From assembly GCA_027596035.1 (NCBI GenBank), contig JADGJA010000305.1, positions 1 to 18,895 of the forward strand: a DNA stretch of 18,895 nucleotides, in the 5' to 3' direction. Source of the DNA: Thoreauomyces humboldtii. Its lineage: Eukaryota > Chytridiomycota > Chytridiomycetes > Spizellomycetales > Powellomycetaceae. Below the pieces are notes generated by a model. It was not told where the DNA came from. It worked only from the letters and a program-made list of their open reading frames with translations, and did not search any database. Numbering within the stretch: position 1 is the stretch's first letter; each line of letters opens with the position of its first letter. Below, one piece after another: positions 1-10,125 of the stretch. Made by a program: the position numbers and the translations under genes.

Positions 1-110
1 GTGGGGAAGAGGGGAGCGGGGGATGTGTGGGATAGGGTAGAATGGGGAAAAAGGGGTGAGGAACGAATGAGGACTATAGAGGGCAGGGAGAATAGCAAAT
101 GGTGTCCAGA

Positions 111-1694
111 TCAACCGCCTCGCAGAACGACGACGTTGCCCCCGGCGCGATCGAAGGGAACCTTGTCGCCCATGCCAGTCAGGAAGCACTGCAGGGTGTT
201 GATGGTGTTCCTGATGAGCTCGGTGGCACTGAGAGGCGGGTTGGCCTGCTGCTTCTCAGTCGGGGTGGTCACCTCCGGTGTGGTGTTGATACCGAGCGCG
301 AATCGACGCGGCGCGATGACGGGGGTCGGAGGGGGCGGGACGGGAATGCATCCGGTCCCGCGGCGGGAATCGGCGGGTCGCGAGGGGACCAGGGCCGATT
401 CGGTGTTGTCGTCGTCTTCCTCGACGAGCGTAGCCGAGGAAGTCGAGGACGAGAAAGGCTCGAGTTTGTGAGCTACGATAGATGACGATTCGCGTTTGGT
501 CTCGAAGACAGGGAGAACGTCATAGTCCATCTCCCCATCGTCCGCAGCCCAATCGAAGCTAGAGGCAGCAGGAGCCGACGAAGAGAAGGCCGCCGGGGCA
601 GGATGAGGGACCACCGATGGAGTGTCGAAGTACGCTTGCTCCTCGTCATAGGCGTCGTCCGTGGGCGGAGCAAAGAAGTAGGTGACCTTGCGCACCTGCT
701 CCCTGAGCTCGGAAACGCCAGCACGACGAACGAAGATGCTGTGTAGGACGTCCAGGAACTCGTCGCTGAAACCGAAACGTTGCTTGAGCGAATCGGTGCC
801 AAGCCGGGAGAACTCCGCATAGTATCGATCGGCGGCATGGGGTTCCACCCAGGGGTTGGTACCAGTGAGAAGGTTGATCAAGATGATGCCCAGGGCCCAG
901 GCATCGTTACTGGCGGAATCGTAGGACTCTCCGCCGTCAAAGCACTCGGGTGACATGTATCGGACCGACCCGATGCCCATCTCGGTCGAGATGGCGTCGG
1001 TCGTCGCGAGGCCAAAGTCGGTAAGCTTGGCAACGTTGCTGTCGCGAGACATCAATACGTTCTCCGGCTTCAGGTCGCGGACATACACGCCCATCGAGTG
1101 TGAGTACATGACGGCGGAGCAGATCTGATCGAAGATGTCCGTCACGTCCTCGAATCGAACCTCGGAGCGCTCGATGAGGTCGAACAGATCGGTATCGACC
1201 AGCTCCATGACGAGGAAGAGGCATTCTTGCGTCTCGATGGTCTCGAGTAAAGCGACGATGTTGGGGTGGGAAAGTTTGGCCATGAAATCGCCTTCACGCC
1301 TCTGAACGGCGAGGAGGTCGGGCGAAAGATCCTGCTTGAAAAGAGCCTTGACAGCTACGGGGTGTTCGTAACGTGTAGAACGGCCCTCGTAAACGATAGC
1401 GAACGACCCCATGCCAAGCACGGTGGTGAGGGTCAGGTGGCTATCCAGGGTCACGCCAAGGAGGCATTCAGGGTCAGTAGGGTCGATCATCGCGTCAGGT
1501 TGCATCGTTTGAGCGTCTAAGAAAGGGTTCTGGTCGCGGTGTGGTGGCAGGGAGACTTGGTATGAGAGGTTGTTTTGCTGATCGCACTGATTTCGCAAAG
1601 AAGGTATCGTAGGGATGTAGTTCGGAGGGGTCGAGGGGATAGCCCGCTGAACGATGGAAGGGCAGCGGTAAGTAACTTGTTTGAGCTGCAGCAT
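111..1694 (-). CDS. Ran1/Sks1-like serine/threonine protein kinase with variant HRD motif
   Basis: Single-exon reading frame of 527 codons ending in TGA at 113-111. Kinase domain spans about residues 88-345: glycine loop LGMGSFAIVYEG (93-104), ATP lysine in HPVAVK (K116), helix-C glutamate near E134, catalytic loop VRDLKPEN (205-212), DFG (226-228), GSVRYMSPE activation segment/APE region (242-250) and DAWALGIILINLLTG. The YMSPEC and DLKPENVL forms resemble the fungal Ran1/Pat1-Sks1-Vhs1 group, which controls meiosis/differentiation or nutrient responses; that role is inferred from family. The C-terminal 180 residues are low complexity (Ser, Pro, acidic). The HRD histidine is Val (codon GTC at 1082-1080), while catalytic Asp207, Lys116 and DFG are kept. 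The start is uncertain: Met64 (ATG at 1505) lies 24 codons before the glycine loop and also has A at -3. The first 63 codons look like leader sequence, so a 464-aa product is equally plausible. Confidence 0.85.
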   Translation of the reverse strand: MLQLKQVTYRCPSIVQRAIPSTPPNYIPTIPSLRNQCDQQNNLSYQVSLPPHRDQNPFLDAQTMQPDAMIDPTDPECLLGVTLDSHLTLTTVLGMGSFAIVYEGRSTRYEHPVAVKALFKQDLSPDLLAVQRREGDFMAKLSHPNIVALLETIETQECLFLVMELVDTDLFDLIERSEVRFEDVTDIFDQICSAVMYSHSMGVYVRDLKPENVLMSRDSNVAKLTDFGLATTDAISTEMGIGSVRYMSPECFDGGESYDSASNDAWALGIILINLLTGTNPWVEPHAADRYYAEFSRLGTDSLKQRFGFSDEFLDVLHSIFVRRAGVSELREQVRKVTYFFAPPTDDAYDEEQAYFDTPSVVPHPAPAAFSSSAPAASSFDWAADDGEMDYDVLPVFETKRESSSIVAHKLEPFSSSTSSATLVEEDDDNTESALVPSRPADSRRGTGCIPVPPPPTPVIAPRRFALGINTTPEVTTPTEKQQANPPLSATELIRNTINTLQCFLTGMGDKVPFDRAGGNVVVLRGG

Positions 1695-2870
1695 GATTTG
1701 GAAGAAGCAAACAGTGACGAAACCAACCTAATAGCAGAGGTTGAATTGGATGCAGGTGGGGTTCTTCACATTTCTTTTTGCAGACTTTCCGGTTGTTGGA
1801 AGGCGACGGGTATGTTGGTTGGTGTAAATTACAGGTTGAGGGCCATGATGGATGCGAGTGTTCGGTTTGTAGGTAGAGGTTCTGCAGGCGCGGGTGTGGA
1901 TGAGGTCAATGGCGACCTGCATGTGGGAGTGGGTAGGTGAGCGAGGGAAAGAGCAGTTTTTGAAGACGGGAATGGTGGTGGAAAGTGTGGACGAGCCGGA
2001 CGAGCCGGGTGATATAGACGAGAAGATGTGTGGAGACGTGGAAGCTCGTAGAACGACGAGACCCAACTCCGCTGCCTTTGAACGGCCCAAAATTGTGACG
2101 GAGAGGGGAGGGGGAAAGACGCGTCTAGCACGCAGCCACCACCCCCCTTGAGTCACCCTCCGAGGAATGGGGATTGCGGGTGCACATGAAGAAAGAAACT
2201 GACCTTGTCTAATAAAGAAGCAATATACAGCGATTCCAGAGAGAAGAAGGACGGGACGGAATCAGGCGAGAAGCAAGCGGATATGTAAGGGTTGGAATGC
2301 CGGTTGGTTGGAAGGGTTACGGGTGGTGGGTGGAGGGAGTCGGCAGAGGTTGGCGTAAAGGATTCCTGCTGCGGGAAGCCTCGACCTTCGTTGACGAACC
2401 AGGGAGCCCCAAACGGTCAGCGATTCCTGGCTTTGCTGCTGCAGTTGACCAGGTGACGCGGTGGGCGGGTGGTGTGGTGTTTTGGCTGAAGGAGAACTCG
2501 GAGGGGGTGCGGCTAGGCGCTGGGGGTGGGAATGGCAACAAGTCGAAGGTGACCGTTTGTACGGTGTGAAGAGGAAGCGCGGTGGACGGTTGCCGGTGCT
2601 TGGAAGGTTACAAGAGTTGCTTGATGACCAGCAGAGACTGCTTTGGCGGATACTCGTTGACCGTTGGCTTCTCAGGAAGGGACGGGTTGGGGGATAAGAG
2701 GCAGGGGGGTAAACTTGTAGTAGACAGGGAAGACGGGGGGGCACCAGACGGAGGAGAGAGAGACGGGAGAGAGAGAGAGGGACGGGAAGCCAAGAGAAAC
2801 GGAAGGGACGACGCTAGGGGAGGGAGGTTCGGGTGGTGATGTGTGGATACTGCGGCCGAATGGGGACAGC
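1695..2870 (-). promoter_or_regulatory. Upstream/leader region of the kinase, pyrimidine-rich on the coding strand
   Basis: No convincing gene is seen; frames here are short and low in complexity. On the kinase's coding strand the segment is strongly pyrimidine-rich, most of all opposite the GA-rich block at about 2740-2830, as is common around fungal transcription starts. Several short upstream ATGs occur. I infer promoter and 5' leader, but no TATA element or defined start site can be pinned down. A CTATTAG just upstream of the 1694 ATG could be an intron acceptor in the leader; no matching donor was established. Confidence 0.35.
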
Positions 2871-2891
2871 CAGCAGCAGCAGCAGCAGCAG
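2871..2891. repeat. (CAG)7 trinucleotide microsatellite
   Basis: Seven uninterrupted CAG units, preceded by one more CAG separated by a single C. In one plus-strand frame it would encode a glutamine run, but that frame has no other gene-like property, so I treat it as non-coding. Confidence 0.9.
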
Positions 2892-2892
2892 C

Positions 2893-3396
2893 ATTGGTCA
2901 CCGGGAACAGGAGGGATGACTCTCCCGAGTCCCCAACAACAACAGCCAGTCTCTCTCTTCACACACGTCCCCCCCTTGCTTGTGCGCGCTGTGATCGAGA
3001 CAAAGGAACACAACTGGGAACCCTACAGCTACTAGGGTTGTGAAACGTGGCAGGCACCACCGCCAGGCCCCCGTCGCACCGCCCCAGGAAACCACTCCCG
3101 TCTGTTCGTCATCTGATGACAAAAATCAAAAAGAGAGATGAAAACTTTCCGGGTTGGCCGGCCTTCCCCCATCATCCATCGGAAATGCGTCAGCACATGC
3201 GGATTTCAAACTGGTGATGGCGGAACAAGCTGTCTTTGCAAAACTCGAAGGGCCCGCTTGTCCGCTACCTCGACTCCTACCAGCATCACATCTCACACAG
3301 ACATGGCATCGGCATCCCAGCTTGTCCCGGTGCACCAGGGCCACCTGGCGGTGCACCCATGTTCATGTTAGCAAGCGGCAATTCGACAGCGGCCGT

Positions 3397-3427
<31 letters not shown>

Positions 3428-3825
3428 TCCGAGACTCTTCGTCACTGCCAAAGGCGTCTTCGCTCCAGATAGTGTTCCTTCCTCGGCTTGCGACGAGACC
3501 CTTTGACAGTCAGAAGGTTCCAAAGCGCATTCAAAAAGTTGGATCACACCTTGTTTGAGTGTGCATGCGCCCATACACTGCCGCCTGAAAGCTCGACCTG
3601 TCGAGGTTGCAGAGAACCCACTTTACATTTGGTTTCTTTGAACGACCTGCTGTCTTCGCCATCCTTCCATCCCAGGGCAGAGGGACCAGCAGAGAAGGTG
3701 GAAACCTGAAGCTGGTGACCGTTTCCTGGCCCCCCGCACCGCACGAAAGTGGGAAGGCTGCTGTCGACTTGCCATAGGTACTACGGGATGCCGAGGTGCT
3801 CGAGGATTCAGCCCTGGAGCCGGAA
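2893..3825. other. Intergenic stretch, no gene seen
   Basis: All frames give short, low-complexity or shadow peptides with no recognisable domain on either strand. The only clear structures are a TC microsatellite at 3397-3423 and a small palindrome at 3592-3605 (CTCGAC, two bases, GTCGAG). No tRNA B box or other RNA gene signature was found. Confidence 0.5.
3397..3423. repeat. (TC)13 dinucleotide microsatellite
   Basis: Twenty-seven bases of uninterrupted alternating T and C. It lies in the gene-free interval between the kinase and the chitin synthase. Confidence 0.95.
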
Positions 3826-4760
3826 TGGACCCAGCACACTTGGGTCCAGTCCGGGTCCAACGTGTATTTTTACTCTAACTGGTACTCACAATATGGTTTG
3901 GTGCGTCCGTTCTGGACCCGATGCTATATTGCAAGAAGTACAAGTCTATACATTGCTCTTTGATAGCAACAACCCTGCGCCTCCCGTAATCCAAGATAAC
4001 CTCATCGAGAAAGAAATCATGGGCCGCATTTTCTCCACAATATAACTGTATCCCCCCAGCCATGCATTCATATGCTCATTTTTGCGTTCATCAGCCCTTG
4101 CTCTTGTGGAAACCCCGTTGTCAGGAGGCACACTTCAGTGGATTGTTTGGGCTCGATGCAAACAGGATGATGAAGACTTGGATTGGATTGATGTGAGAGG
4201 TGTCCTGGCGCAGCTGACATGTGGAGATGATGTGAACCTTGTTGGTAAGTGCAGTTCTGGACCCGGACTGGACCTGAGGCAGCCGGATCCGGGATGGGTC
4301 CGGCGTTCCGAAAAAGGTTTTCGGAGTTTTTTTCTGCCAAGAGATGATAGACGTGCTATACCATTAAACTGAGGATCAGCCGGCTCATCCAGCCTGAATA
4401 GATCTGAAGGAATCCCGCCTCCAAGCAGCCTGCGCTTGGTCTTGCCACTTTTGGTCGCACCGGGTCCGACATGGGTCCAGTGGAGAAAGATACCTGCGGG
4501 TCCAATGCGGGTCCAGCAGGAGAAGGTATCACCGGGTCCAAGATGGGTCCAGAAGCGGGAGAGGTGGCTAACCTTGTGTGTTCATGGTTGATGGAAGGCT
4601 CCACCCCGAGACCTTCAGTTTGTATGATAGGATCCTTAAGCAGGGGTCATTGGGTCCTTGGGTCTGTAAAGGTAAGGTAAATGTGTGCAATGGAGAGATG
4701 CCTTTACGAGGAAAGAGGCGGACGCGTCAGGTCAGGTCCAGGATGTGTCCAGCGGGTCCA
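3826..4760. repeat. Cluster of GGGTCC/GGACCC repeats, possible degraded mobile element
   Basis: Fourteen exact copies of the hexamer GGGTCC or its complement lie within 935 bp: 3826, 3841, 3852, 3913, 4258, 4295, 4461, 4472, 4497, 4508, 4533, 4544, 4651 and 4753 (starts of the 7-8 base word TGGACCC/YGGGTCC). Near-matches occur at 4269, 4659, 4734 and 4744. Copies at 3826, 3913 and 4258 are in the GGACCC orientation, the rest in GGGTCC. The first two form a perfect 8-bp inverted repeat with a 7-base loop (3826-3848). A perfect palindrome CCGGATCCGG sits at 4283-4292. No transposase, reverse transcriptase or clear terminal inverted repeat was recognised. Clusters of short subterminal repeats are typical of some DNA transposons, so a decayed or non-autonomous element is one reading; simple repeat expansion is another. 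Confidence 0.7.
4461..4568 (+). repeat. 36-bp tandem repeat, three diverged units
   Basis: Units begin at 4461, 4497 and 4533, exactly 36 bp apart. Each opens with a paired motif close to CGGGTCCAANATGGGTCCAG, followed by a purine-rich spacer containing GGAGAARGNTAYC in units 1 and 2. The third unit keeps the paired motif but its spacer diverges. Because 36 is a multiple of three, both strands give a 12-residue periodic peptide (GPxxDP-like on the minus strand), but the frame is short and has no other support as a gene. Confidence 0.8.
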
Positions 4761-5118
4761 GGGCAAAATGTTCGACCCTTTGGGTATGCCATCGTGTTCG
4801 AGTTGAATGCCATGCCATGGATTCCGGAAGTCTCGCTGATTGACCATCTGAAACGGGTTTGGTAGAAGGGTGATAGATCGACCTTTTCCGGAACCTTGTT
4901 GTCGAGTAGCTGAATGGACGACCTACTGGAGCTCGACGTAGTGCGTCGTGGCGAGCATTCGGAGCACTCCATAAACAGCCCATGTAAGTCAAACAATGCG
5001 GTTCCATTCTTTGACAAAGAAGCGACAATGCCACATAATCCCCTCGTCAACCCCCAAACTCCATCGCCAAGCTTCAAGGTTTTGCATCAGGTGCAGGCGG
5101 CTGCACAGCGTCTGCGGG
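4761..5118. other. 3' flank of the chitin synthase gene, no gene seen
   Basis: This gap lies between the GGGTCC cluster and the chitin synthase stop codon. Frames on both strands give no recognisable protein. It presumably holds the chitin synthase 3' UTR and polyadenylation region, but no clear AATAAA on the minus strand was identified. Confidence 0.4.
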
Positions 5119-8100
5119 TTACTCCTCTCCCTCCGGTCCAAAGTACTCTGCCCTTCCCTTCTCCATCTCAAACTCGAGGACGATGGCCTTCCTCCTCTCG
5201 GTCTCCCACTCGACCCATCGTCGTCGGGGGACGTCGTTACCACCGTCTCGTTCCCCTTCACCGCCTCCGTGTCCTTTCTTGTCTCCTCCTCCTTCCTCCC
5301 CAGCGACCTTCCGAGTTTGACCCCACGAAAAGTCGTCAAAGTGCCAGAAGGCGTAGACGGGCAGCACAAAGTTCCACACCGGGAGGGCGCAGAGGTACAC
5401 CAGCATCCAGTAGATGTAGATCCGGCGACGGGTGGTGAGCATGATCAGGATCGCGGGCAGACCGAGGATGGCTCCGAGGAGGCAGAGCGGAATGATGGGG
5501 ATCGTGGGACCGATGATCGTGATGATGATCAGCATGCTGGAAAAAAGGTAGTGCAAGGTCAAAGTCTCGAAGCCAAAATCTTTCCGTCGCTCCCCGCGCG
5601 CGGGGAAAAAAGATCCAAAACTCACAAAGTAAAGATGATAGCAGCTGGCAGCACCACCGTGCCGACGAGTTCCAGCATGATGACGAACTGCATCGAGAAG
5701 CAGAAAACACCGCACAGCTCCCGCACCAGCACGAGCTCCATGAGGTTGTGGATGGTCGAGTTGATCCACCTCCTCCTCTGACTCAGCAGGACCTTGAACT
5801 CTGCCGGCACGACCGTCTTGCAGAAAGCCCTTGGGACGAAGATCTGCTTCCTATGTGGAAAGGTTCCGAGCATGAGAGTGGTCAGGAACCGATCCTCACC
5901 CAGGAGGAGAAGGTTCTTCTTGTGGAGCGTGTCGACTCGGTTCTCGGAGTAAGTCGCCACGATGTCGGGGTTGCAGAGGATGGGCACCCAGAACCCGTCC
6001 CCTTTAGGCGCCTTGATTCGATACATGCAGAAGCAACCAGGAAGGCAGGTGACTCCGCCGAACACGGACTCGAAGGCCTTTGCGAGATGGTGGGAGAGGT
6101 AGTATTCGAACACTTGGATCCTCGAGACCCACGTCTCGGCTTTGTTGGCGATACGAGTCTCGCCGCAAAGTCCCATGACGAGAGGGTCCGACACCATCGA
6201 AGCGACCATTCGGGCGACCGAGTCGGGGGCCACCTTCGTGTCCGCGTCGACCATCAGGACGATCTCGAACACGTCCGGTGTCACGCCCATCAAGTAGTGC
6301 ATCTTCTGGAACAGGTCGTAGTCGAGTGGGGTCATGGGATCGTCGAACGTGACTTTTTGAAGGAACGACATGAGAATAATCTGACTGTCTCGTTTTCCTC
6401 GGTTCCCTGGTTTGGGTTGCGAAGCTTCCTCCGGCGTGCCACACTTCACGATCAGAATGGTAGGAACGCATCGTCCTCCGTGGTTGTACCAAGCGACGTA
6501 GACTTGAGCCATGTTGTGACGCTTGACTCCCTCGGAGATGGCGACATACGACATCGGGGCGGGAGGCATGGGCCAGTTCTTGTCCATCTCGAGCATGTCG
6601 ATGAGAATCTGAGGGGTAGACTGCTTGTTGCCGTCACCCGTGATGAGGCCATCCGCGACAATGAAGATGAGCTTGTGGTCGTCCGAGTAATTGGTGCTAG
6701 CGAGGGATTCCATGGTGTTGCGAAGACCTTCCTCGCCTTCGCTGTACGCAGCCACCATCATGATGGTGTAGACCTCAAGACCGTACGGAGAGCTGAACAG
6801 GGAGGGGGTGTCTGAAACACTCGACGATGCTCCATCGGCTGTGGTGCTGGCGTCCTCCATAGACCAAGCGACCATCTTCTGTCGAATCTGACCCATACGT
6901 TGCTGATCCGCAGCGGTCTGGGTCTGCGAGAGCGTCATCTGACTGAGCGAAGCGTGTTTCTGAGTAGTCTCGTTCAACTGCTCCCCTTCAGTGATTCTGC
7001 TCATGCGCTTCTCGGCCGTGTCTTTTGCGGACGGACGTCGCGATCCTTGCTGACTGTGCTCGACGGAAGCCCGCGATGATCCGCCGTCCAGCTTTCCCTT
7101 CATGGGGAACGGCACGATTCCCTGGTCGATGATGGATCTTCGCAGTGCGGCCCGACTCGACTCTTGATGTTCTTGCTGCAACTTCCCGAGCTGCCACGCG
7201 ACGAACCAGTCGAAGAGGACGGCCATCGAGAATCGAATGAGAACGACACTCAGAATCATGATGAGGGATACGTAAAGGATGATATCCGATGCGATGCATC
7301 CGAGCGTCTGCTCCTCGATGCGGCCGACAGCGTACAAGGCAATGAGACATTGACCCATCTGGAGTCGAGCGGGTGAACCACCAAACGCCTTTGAACAATC
7401 TGAGCCAAGGTGGCTCCGGATAGCCTGGTCCGTCCATTCTCCGAAAGTTTGGATGTTGGCCTTGAGGTATGGCGCCATGTCGAGGACACGGTCCTGGAAG
7501 ACCATAAGAGTGCTGTTGTCGTCGATCACGTCCGGCCACTCGAAGATGATGGGTCCGACTCGAAGGGCGGGGTTGGCGGCCACGAGTCCTGTAAGATCCG
7601 CGGTAGGGTGACAGTAGTTGAGAGTCGAGGGAAAAGTACTTGTTCCACAAGTAGGGGCATAAGTCATCTCGAACATGCCATTGCATGCAGCGGGAGGGCC
7701 CGAAGCCACCGGCGGCCAGAAGTACTGGCTGATGTCGAGCCCTGTCGCGTTGCGAACCTGGGCGGCCGCGGTGAGGTATTCCAAAAATAGTGGCAACTGG
7801 TCATGGATGGCGATCAAAGATGTCATGTTGTAGGCAAATCCGTTGATGGCAAACTCGTGTGGGTATGTCGCTGGGGTGTAAGCCTTGAAATCGTCGATCC
7901 CGATGATGTCTTGCTGGATGCACACGGTAGCAACGAAACCATAGGTGAGGAAGCCGAGAGCTCCGCACATGGTGAGAATGATCATGCAAAGCGCGAGCTT
8001 CTCTCGCCAAGCTTGCTGCACAGCCGACTCGGTCATGCCGCCTCCCCTTCTCAGGCAGACCGGTAGAATGCAGCAGGTCACGGTCCTCGCGAAAATGCCC

Positions 8101-8822
8101 CAGATGTCGTACTTTGCTTTGGACTGCAGGATAGCCATGGCAGGGGTGCGGGCTCCAGACTCATCTTGGGCTCTGTCGGCCCTCACCATCACGGATGGTT
8201 TGCGACGCAGAACTCCCCGCTCGATGGACGGAGTTGTGACCGTCTGATTGCCATTATCCGTGTCAATCTGGATTTGCCCCGCCCTGCCATTGCGAGACCT
8301 CCCAGGTGTGTCGACCTTGATGCTCCTCTGTCGATTCAGAGTGTTTATAACAGGCCCTAACGTCGTGGTCCCGTCGGCCGACACGTGCCTCCTGGGCATA
8401 GACTGCGAGTTTGTCGAGCGGTTGTGAGGAGGGGGAGTAGGCTGAGACTTCATCGACGGCGCTTTAGGCAGGGTTTTTGCAGTTGCGGGGTTCCCCACCG
8501 CAATTTCTGCAAGGTTGTCATAACTACGTTGGAGAGGGAACCCAGAACGTTGCTGAAGGCGGGCAGGCCCGTCCGTGCTGGATCGGATCGTCTTAGCTCC
8601 GATGTCAGTCACCTCCTGCTCCTCCTGAATGCTGTTTGAGTCGTCACCAGGAATCGCTGCCCCCGTCGGAGTGATGTCCCCGGCGAGGCGCACCGCAGCC
8701 GCCATCTTGTAGCTCGGCTGCCAGGAGAAGACGGGCGTCGGTTCTTGACGTGCTTGCGCAAGAGACTGTTCTCTGGCAGCGGCTGCCGACGCAGACGGCT
8801 TCCGAAAGGGTGTGATGTTCAT
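5119..8822 (-). CDS. Class IV (Chs3-type) chitin synthase
   Basis: Two exons: 8822-5626 and 5536-5119, with an 89-bp intron (5625-5537, GTGAGT..CCAG); 3615 nt, 1204 aa, stop TAA. The enzyme polymerises UDP-GlcNAc into chitin at the plasma membrane (family knowledge). Residues 1-270 are a disordered Ser/Pro/Gln-rich cytosolic tail. Membrane segments lie near 274-296 and 508-540. The GT2 catalytic region carries VDADT (858-862), CLPGCF, GEDRFLT (EDR 976-978) and QRRRW (1015-1019). A C-terminal bundle of membrane helices follows from about 1041, interrupted by the intron, and the DDFSWGQTRKV signature matches Chs3/class IV. There is no myosin motor domain, which argues against class V/VII. The start ATG has A at -3 and gives a full-length product. 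It is divergent from the small membrane-protein gene at 9640. Confidence 0.95.
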
Positions 8823-9639
8823 GCTGAGAATCGATCTGGTACAGGTTGCTATAGTGGAATGAGAAACGGCGAGAGGCCCGACGACATCGTACTTGCTTTA
8901 CTGTGAAGGCTGGAAGCCCGCAGGATTCCTGGGAAACTTCCTGTCTGTCGGCCAGGTTTGCCTCTGACGCGCTCCGCCCCGCTTAGGTAATCAGCCCCCC
9001 CTCCTCCCCCTCCCCCACACCTCTGCCGGAGGGGCAGCCGGGATCCTTTGCATGCCAATAAGTGGACTGGCTCACACTCATTTCGAGGATCAACGTGGCT
9101 ACCCTGGTATTTGTCCCGAATGCGGCCAAAACTTCGAGAGACAGTGGCTATCAGCAATGACATTGGTTCTGGCAAAGTTACCGCGCTGCCCTGGGATGCG
9201 AGCGTGATGGCGGCTCGTTCATACATTTGGACTAGTCCACGAACCGTCTAGGCAACCAAAGTGGGCCCAAATGATTTCCCGTTCCACGTCCCTATCTCAG
9301 CGTCGGAACGCTGTCTGCAAGAAAGCACGACGTCTGACGCGGTGGCCCTTGCTCTGAGACCTTCTCTGTGCCTACCGGTACCGTTAGGAATCTCGAAGTC
9401 TGTCGAGACATTTCGGACATCGCGGACACCTCTCAAGGTCTGCAGAAGGTCTGGCCGCCCTCACCTAAGCCGTCACCCACCCACCACCCTGTTAATCTTG
9501 TCCCTGTTAATCTTGTTCCCTGAGTTCTTCACCCGCAGCGCACAGTCCGGTTTCGTGTCTGCTGATTCTACCTATCCGTTGACCCGCGACTCCTCAATCG
9601 CAACCAGAAAAAACGCATATTCGAGACTCCCCTGAAAAG
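8823..9639. promoter_or_regulatory. Divergent intergenic promoter region (chitin synthase / DUF7704-like gene)
   Basis: The interval of 817 bp separates two head-to-head start codons, so both promoters must lie here. It contains a C/T-rich tract at about 8994-9020 and a duplicated 15-bp word at 9487-9516. No gene-like frame was recognised. No TATA box or named factor site is claimed. Confidence 0.5.
9487..9516 (+). repeat. Tandem duplication of CCCTGTTAATCTTGT
   Basis: Two identical 15-bp copies stand head to tail (9487-9501 and 9502-9516), about 125 bp upstream of the ATG at 9640. They might be a duplicated binding site or a small replication slippage; the sequence alone does not decide. 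Confidence 0.85.
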
Positions 9640-10125
9640 ATGTCGGCTTCCAGCGTGACGAACACCATTCCGCTCGTTTATCGACTTGTCTTCACCTACA
9701 TCGACCCAGTTTTCTGCCTCATGGGGTTCTACCTGCACATCTTCCAACCTCACGCATCGCTTCTTGGATACTCTCTCCTTTACGACAGTCCCAAGCCCGA
9801 CACTGCGACCGTGCACCTGCTGGACTCAATGGCAGCCTTCTTCCTGACGCTGGGCATCTTGGAGGCGGTCCTGCTGCGCGTGCGCTCTCGCGACGTTGCT
9901 GTCTGGAGGATCGTGCACGGCTGCGTCGCCCTTCTGGACGTTGGGATGACCCTGGCGGCTTGCAGGGCTTTGAACAAGGATGGCAGGCTCACCCCCGTCA
10001 CCGAGTGGAACGGCGATGACCTGAGGCTGGTCGTCGGGAACGCTGGGATCGGGATCTTGAGGGTGCTCTGTGCGCTGGGCGTCGGCATGCCGCAGGAGGG
10101 AAGCAGGGTCAAGAAGCTGGCTTGA
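9640..10125 (+). CDS. Small multi-spanning membrane protein, probably DUF7704 family
   Basis: Intronless frame of 161 aa, ATG preceded by AAG (A at -3), stop TGA. Four hydrophobic segments can be seen at about residues 12-35, 65-82, 88-110 and 130-150. The pattern resembles the fungal DUF7704 family as I recall it: an N-terminal IPLVYRLVFTYIDP segment, a central LEAVLLR...VWR, then EWNGDDLRLVVGNAGIG near the C-terminus (the family has WN..WGN.G). Members are uncharacterised integral membrane proteins of about 150 residues, so no function is assigned. The family assignment rests on pattern memory, not a search; the gene call itself is stronger. It ends in a basic RVKKLA tail. Confidence 0.75.
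   Translation: MSASSVTNTIPLVYRLVFTYIDPVFCLMGFYLHIFQPHASLLGYSLLYDSPKPDTATVHLLDSMAAFFLTLGILEAVLLRVRSRDVAVWRIVHGCVALLDVGMTLAACRALNKDGRLTPVTEWNGDDLRLVVGNAGIGILRVLCALGVGMPQEGSRVKKLA

Noticed and set aside
2841..3043. Short plus-strand frames with polyglutamine or polyalanine from the CAG run
   Set aside because: Only the microsatellite gives them substance; there is no conserved sequence on either side.
4330..4380. tRNA-like stretch on the minus strand, with AGTTTAATGGTATAGC resembling a D-arm
   Set aside because: No B box (GGTTCGANNCC), no plausible anticodon arm and no 7-bp acceptor pairing were found downstream; at most a chance match.
4461..4568. CRISPR-like array (36-bp period)
   Set aside because: The units are contiguous diverged repeats without unique spacers, and the context is a eukaryotic genome with spliceosomal introns.
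4356..4604. Minus-strand frame with GPxxDP peptide repeats as a possible repeat protein
   Set aside because: Periodicity is a by-product of the 36-bp DNA repeat; the frame is 82 codons, has no domain and the same DNA motif continues outside it in other frames.
5748..6815. 355-codon plus-strand frame opposite the chitin synthase
   Set aside because: It is antisense to the conserved catalytic domain (VDADT, EDR, QRRRW); the long opening reflects high GC codon use of the real gene.
7410..7790. 126-codon plus-strand frame inside the chitin synthase region
   Set aside because: Shadow of the minus-strand coding sequence with no recognisable domain.
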